DNA of 10,668 nt, from positions 1 to 10,668 of the forward strand of contig DMNP01000042.1 of assembly GCA_003452695.1 (NCBI GenBank). Reading direction: 5' to 3'. Every line of letters starts with the position of its first letter. The stretch's first letter is position 1. Below, piece by piece: positions 8,016 through 10,668 of this stretch. The notes below the pieces were generated by a model. It did no database searches, was not told the DNA's origin, and saw only the letters and a list, made by a program, of their open reading frames with translations. Both the position numbers and the translations under genes were made by a program. The stretch is from Eggerthellaceae bacterium. Its GTDB lineage: Bacteria; Actinomycetota; Coriobacteriia; Coriobacteriales; Eggerthellaceae.

Positions 8016-8021
8016 GTTATA
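8016..8021 (-). promoter_or_regulatory. Candidate -10 box for clpC
   Basis: TATAAC on the minus strand matches five of six bases of the -10 consensus. A start about 7 nt downstream would place CIRCE right behind the transcription start. No good -35 box lies 17 bp upstream, where the sequence is the GC-rich hairpin. An alternative is -35 TTCGCA (8022-8027) with a poor -10 adjoining CIRCE. Only moderate support. Confidence 0.4.
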
Positions 8022-8040
8022 TTGCGAACGAAATGCGGTC

Positions 8041-8077
8041 GCCCCTATCCGCCGCACGCCCGGCCGCGGATAGGGGC
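8041..8077 (-). terminator. GC-rich hairpin after lysS, probable terminator
   Basis: GCCCCTATCCGC (8041-8052) and GCGGATAGGGGC (8066-8077) form a perfect 12-bp stem with a 13-nt loop, 57 bp past the lysS stop. On the minus strand the stem is followed by GACCGCATTTCG, so there is no proper U-tract. Its position between lysS and the clpC promoter fits termination, but it may need another factor. Confidence 0.55.
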
Positions 8078-8133
8078 GGAAAGATTGCCGTGCTCTGGGT
8101 GTGGCCTGCGCGCGGTTTGCGGAGCCGTGCCGG

Positions 8134-9633
8134 CTAGGCCTCGTCGCGCATGAGAGGAAACAGCAGGACGTCGCGGATCGATTCGCTGTCGGTAAGCAAC
8201 ATGACCAGGCGGTCGATGCCTATGCCGATGCCCCCGGCCGGCGGCATGCCGTATTCAAGCGCGCGGATGTAGTCCGCATCGAAGCCCATCGCCTCATCGT
8301 CGTAGTCTTTGGCGGCAACCTGTGCATGGAACCGCTCTGCCTGGTCTATCGGGTCGTTCAGCTCGTTGAAGGCGTTCGCGTACTCGTGTCCGCAAATATA
8401 GAGCTCGAAGCGGTCGGTTAGTTGCGGGTTGTCGGGCTTCTTCTTGGCAAGCGGTGAAATCTCGAGCGGATGGTCGGTGACGAAGATGGGCTGCACGAGC
8501 TTGCTTTCGCACGTTTCTTCGAAGATCTCGGATATCAGCTTTCCCTTGCCCCAGGGTTCCTGCACGTCCACGCCCACCCGTTTGGCAATGGCGCGCAGGT
8601 CTTCGATGCTGCGGTCGAAGGAAACGTCCTCGCCCGCCCCTTCGCTTGCCAGCTCTATCATGGTCTTGCGCGGCCAAGGGCCTTCCAGGTTTATCTCCTG
8701 GCCCTGGTAGTGCACTTTCAGCGTGCCGCATGCGGCAATAGCCGCTGCCTGCACGACGCCTTCGGCAAGCTGCATCATGCCTTCCAGGTCCGTGAAGGCG
8801 CAGTAGGCCTCGAGCGTGGTGAACTCGGGATTGTGGGTTTGGTCCATGCCCTCGTTGCGGAAGATGCGCCCGATTTCGTACACGCGCTCGAATCCGCCGA
8901 CGAGCAACCTCTTCAGGGGCAGCTCGGTGGCGATGCGCAGGTAGTAGTCGCGGTCGAGCGCGTTCAGGTGCGTTTCGAAGGGACGCGCGTTCGCGCCGCC
9001 TTTAATCGCCTGCAAAAACGGCGTTTCGACTTCGTAGTACCCCAGCTCGTTTTCCATGTAGGAACGAATGGCGGACACGATCTTCGAGCGCTTCACGAAA
9101 GTTTGCCGCACTTCGGGGTTTGCGATGAGGTCCACATAGCGCTGGCGATAGCGAATCTCCTTGTCTGCCAGGCCGTGGAACTTCTCGGGAAGGGGGCGCA
9201 GGGCCTTGCTGAGCAGCTCGAACCGTTCCACCGCTATGGACAGCTGGCCGCGGCGCGTGCGCATGACCGTGCCCCACACGCCTATCCAGTCGCCGATGTC
9301 CAGGTCCTTGCAGCGCGCATACTCGTCTTCGCCAAGCGCGTTGATCCTGCAAAACAGCTGGATGTCGCCCGTCGTGTCGCGCATGGTGATAAACGTTATC
9401 TTTCCCTGCACGCGCTTCGCCATGATGCGCCCGCACATGCGAACCGCGTCTTCGGTGGATTCGCCGTCGGGAAGGTTCTCGTAGGCTTCGTCCACGTCGA
9501 CGGCATGGTGCGTGTAATCGAACGCATGGCCATAGGGGTTTTCGCCCGCTTGTATCATTGCAGCGCGCTTGGCCTTGCGAACCTCGATGGGGTCGTCTTC
9601 GATTTCGATGGTGTCGTGTGTCTGCTCTGTCAC
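8134..9633 (-). CDS. lysS: Lysyl-tRNA synthetase, class II
   Basis: This 499-residue class IIb synthetase charges tRNA-Lys. The anticodon-binding OB fold covers about 65-140 (GRIMAKRVQGKITFITMRD). The catalytic domain has the motif 1 proline at 205 (YYEVETPFL), motif 2 FRNEGMDQTHNPEFT (258-272) and motif 3 GIGIGIDRLVML (468-479); the length is typical of bacterial LysRS. The start is GTG (9631-9633), with GGGAG about 7 nt upstream, and the N-terminus (MTEQTHDTIEIEDDPIEVRKAK) has the acidic lead-in usual for the family. It begins 12 bp after the greA stop, so the ribosome site lies partly in the end of greA and the two are almost surely co-transcribed. A stable hairpin follows the gene. Confidence 0.98.
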   Translation of the reverse strand: MTEQTHDTIEIEDDPIEVRKAKRAAMIQAGENPYGHAFDYTHHAVDVDEAYENLPDGESTEDAVRMCGRIMAKRVQGKITFITMRDTTGDIQLFCRINALGEDEYARCKDLDIGDWIGVWGTVMRTRRGQLSIAVERFELLSKALRPLPEKFHGLADKEIRYRQRYVDLIANPEVRQTFVKRSKIVSAIRSYMENELGYYEVETPFLQAIKGGANARPFETHLNALDRDYYLRIATELPLKRLLVGGFERVYEIGRIFRNEGMDQTHNPEFTTLEAYCAFTDLEGMMQLAEGVVQAAAIAACGTLKVHYQGQEINLEGPWPRKTMIELASEGAGEDVSFDRSIEDLRAIAKRVGVDVQEPWGKGKLISEIFEETCESKLVQPIFVTDHPLEISPLAKKKPDNPQLTDRFELYICGHEYANAFNELNDPIDQAERFHAQVAAKDYDDEAMGFDADYIRALEYGMPPAGGIGIGIDRLVMLLTDSESIRDVLLFPLMRDEA

Positions 9634-9645
9634 GCTCGGCTCCCG

Positions 9646-10116
9646 CTAGTGCTCGATTTTCAGGATGTCCATGGAAATGGCGCGGCCGGTCGGGCCGATG
9701 GTTTCCACATGGTCGCCCTTCTTATGGCCGATAAGCGCGGAGCCAACGGGCGATTCGTTGGAAATCTTGTTCTCGGCGGCGTTGCTCTCGGCGGCACCCA
9801 CGATGGTGAAGACGCGCTCCCTGCCGCCCATGTCCACGGTGACGGTCGAGCCTATGTTCACCTTGTTGGAACGCTTGGGGGTGTTCACGATGGTCGCTTC
9901 GGAAAGGATGCGCGAGATCTCGGCGATTCGTGCCTCGACCATTCCCTGTTCGTTCTTGGCGTCGTCGTATTCTGAGTTCTCGGATATGTCCCCGAACTCG
10001 CGCGCCACCTTTATGCGCTCGCCCACCTCGGCCCGCTTCTCGGTTTCCAGGTAGTGCAGCTCTTCCTCGAGCTTCTGGCGTCCTTCCGGGGTGAGGATGA
10101 AGTTTTCGTTGGCCAT
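9646..10116 (-). CDS. greA: Transcription elongation factor GreA
   Basis: GreA enters the RNA polymerase secondary channel and stimulates cleavage of backtracked RNA. The protein is 156 residues. Residues 1-75 form the antiparallel coiled coil, with the catalytic acidic tip GDISENSEY (D43 and E46, equivalent to E. coli D41 and E44). Residues 80-156 form the FKBP-like domain with the family signature ISNESPVGSALIGHKKGD. The start MANENFILTPEG is chosen because it is the usual GreA N-terminus and has AAGGGA about 10 nt before it; a 16-residue upstream extension would read through a GC hairpin. It lies 51 bp after tatA and 12 bp before lysS. Pairing of greA with lysS is common in bacteria. Confidence 0.97.
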   Translation of the reverse strand: MANENFILTPEGRQKLEEELHYLETEKRAEVGERIKVAREFGDISENSEYDDAKNEQGMVEARIAEISRILSEATIVNTPKRSNKVNIGSTVTVDMGGRERVFTIVGAAESNAAENKISNESPVGSALIGHKKGDHVETIGPTGRAISMDILKIEH

Positions 10117-10138
10117 CGAATTGGTTCCCTTCTCACGA

Positions 10139-10162
10139 GAGCGGGCCGTGCCCGGCCCGCTC
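10139..10162 (-). other. Hairpin between tatA and greA
   Basis: GAGCGGGCC (10139-10147) and GGCCCGCTC (10154-10162) form a perfect 9-bp, very GC-rich stem with a 6-nt loop. It starts 5 nt past the tatA stop and ends about 22 nt before the greA ATG. No T-run follows on the minus strand (TCGTGAGAAGGG), so it is not a normal intrinsic terminator. It could stabilise the tatA 3' end, mark a processing site or reduce read-through into greA. Confidence 0.5.
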
Positions 10163-10167
10163 ATCTG

Positions 10168-10533
10168 CTATTCATCGGTTGCTTGCTGCGGATCCGCCTT
10201 CACCACGCGCTTCACCTTAACGATCTTCTTGGCGGGAGTAGCCTGTTCGGCCACGTGGTCTTCTGGCTGAGCATCGTCTGCCGCCTCGGCCTCCACTTCC
10301 ACCTCGGCAGCTTGCGGCTCCTTTTCCTCGGCTTGGGCCTCCGCCTTTTCCTCTTCCACTTCCTCGAACTTCTCGTCTATCTTCTCCTTGCCGGACTCGA
10401 CGCCCTTGCGCAGGCCCTTTATGCCGTTGCCGATGGCCTTGCCCAGCTTTGGAAGGTTCTTTGGTCCGAAGATGATGAGGATGATGATAAGGATAATCAC
10501 GAGCTCCCAGCCTTTTGGCAAGAACGCTGGCAT
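10168..10533 (-). CDS. tatA: Sec-independent protein translocase subunit TatA
   Basis: TatA forms the oligomeric pore that lets folded proteins with twin-arginine signals cross the membrane. The 121-residue product has one short N-terminal membrane helix (about 10-22, ELVIILIIILIIF), the FGPKNLP hinge (22-28) and an amphipathic helix (KLGKAIGNGIKGLRKG, 29-44). These are followed by a long charged tail: Glu/Ala-rich at 50-95, then a basic stretch KKIVKVKRVV at 102-111. The start is the ATG at 10531-10533, placed by an excellent ribosome site; an upstream in-frame ATG lies inside the tRNA-Pro terminator and is rejected. TatB- or TatE-type naming cannot be fully excluded. No tatC is adjacent. 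It lies between the tRNA-Pro terminator and greA. Confidence 0.92.
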   Translation of the reverse strand: MPAFLPKGWELVIILIIILIIFGPKNLPKLGKAIGNGIKGLRKGVESGKEKIDEKFEEVEEEKAEAQAEEKEPQAAEVEVEAEAADDAQPEDHVAEQATPAKKIVKVKRVVKADPQQATDE

Positions 10534-10536
10534 ATC

Positions 10537-10543
10537 TCCTCCT
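10537..10543 (-). promoter_or_regulatory. Ribosome binding site deciding the tatA start
   Basis: AGGAGGA on the minus strand lies 3 nt before the ATG at 10531-10533 (full context ATAGGAGGAGATATG), so the site gives a near-perfect anti-16S match. It fixes the start 29 codons inside the longest open frame. A small hairpin GCGGGC/GCCCGC (10555-10573) lies in the leader just upstream. Confidence 0.85.
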
Positions 10544-10579
10544 ATCCGTTGCGCGCGGGCAGATTGCGCCCGCACTATG

Positions 10580-10615
10580 AAAAAAGGGATGGACCCCGTG
10601 GAATTCATCCCTTTT
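10580..10615 (-). terminator. Intrinsic terminator of tRNA-Pro
   Basis: AAAAGGGATG (10582-10591) and CATCCCTTTT (10606-10615) form a perfect 10-bp stem with a 14-nt loop. On the minus strand the stem runs into TTTTTT (10580-10585). It begins 8 nt after the tRNA-Pro 3' end, so it ends the tRNA transcript; tatA starts 47 bp beyond it. No clear promoter for tatA is visible in the 46 bp between, so tatA may rely on read-through or on a promoter hidden in the hairpin. Confidence 0.88.
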
Positions 10616-10623
10616 GCCATCGA

Positions 10624-10668
10624 TGGTCGGGTTGACTGGATTTGAACCAGCGACCTCTGCGTCCCGAA
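10624..10668 (-). tRNA. tRNA-Pro (anticodon CGG), partial
   Basis: The reverse complement shows the anticodon loop TTCGGGA (anticodon CGG followed by the G37 typical of tRNA-Pro), stem strand CGCAG, variable loop AGGTC, T-arm GCTGG-TTCAAAT-CCAGT, acceptor strand CAACCCG, discriminator A and an encoded CCA (10624-10626). The 5' half lies beyond the right edge. It reads CCG codons. The acceptor 3' strand implies a 5' end beginning CGGG, as in proline tRNAs. Confidence 0.94.

Noticed and set aside
8001..8045. CtsR or ClgR operator in front of clpC
   Set aside because: No tandem GGTCAAA-type heptads and no symmetrical CGC/GCG palindrome of the ClgR type were found; only CIRCE is convincing.
10534..10620. 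N-terminal extension of tatA by 29 codons to an upstream ATG
   Set aside because: It would translate through the tRNA-Pro terminator stem, and the near-perfect AGGAGGA site fixes the internal ATG, which also gives the normal TatA N-terminus.
1..10668. Insertion sequence, att site, CRISPR or toxin-antitoxin module
   Set aside because: No transposase or integrase frame, no duplicated tRNA 3' end within the window and no repeat array; both tRNAs are cut by the window edge so an att site cannot be judged.

Overview
The window is a compact, GC-rich block of bacterial housekeeping genes, nearly all on the minus strand, with a tRNA gene cut off at each edge. Gene content and order suggest a high-GC actinobacterium, and I would guess the Coriobacteriia (Eggerthella-like). 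That placement is an inference from GC content, actinobacterial-type ClpC and gene order; no rRNA gene or lineage-specific marker is present.

Read in the direction of minus-strand transcription (right to left), the layout is as follows. A partial tRNA-Pro(CGG) sits at the right edge with its own intrinsic terminator. Next come tatA (Tat translocase pore subunit), greA (transcript cleavage factor) and lysS (class II lysyl-tRNA synthetase, GTG start). A GC-rich hairpin follows lysS. Then comes a perfect CIRCE operator in front of clpC (AAA+ unfoldase), and a strong 13-bp intrinsic terminator after it. The next operon is ispD-ispF-cysS-trhP, tightly packed: ispD and ispF overlap by 4 nt, and cysS and the U32-family gene overlap by 11 nt. 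It joins two steps of the MEP isoprenoid pathway, cysteinyl-tRNA synthetase and a probable tRNA U34 hydroxylation protein.

At the left edge the only plus-strand coding material converges on the U32 gene. It is a decayed FIST-GGDEF signalling gene: the FIST_N domain is gone, the end of FIST_C and the start of GGDEF are missing, and the two halves are in different frames. Behind it lies a partial tRNA-Ala(GGC) on the minus strand with a recognisable promoter.

No mobile element, CRISPR array, phage gene or evident new system was found. The points most worth a second look are HrcA/CIRCE control of clpC at a locus where Firmicutes carry CtsR-McsAB, the reduced version of an anciently conserved gene order (lysS-clpC-ispD-ispF-cysS), the FIST-GGDEF remnant with an altered signature motif, and unusual terminal extensions on IspD and ClpC. 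No gene-free stretch exceeds 300 bases.
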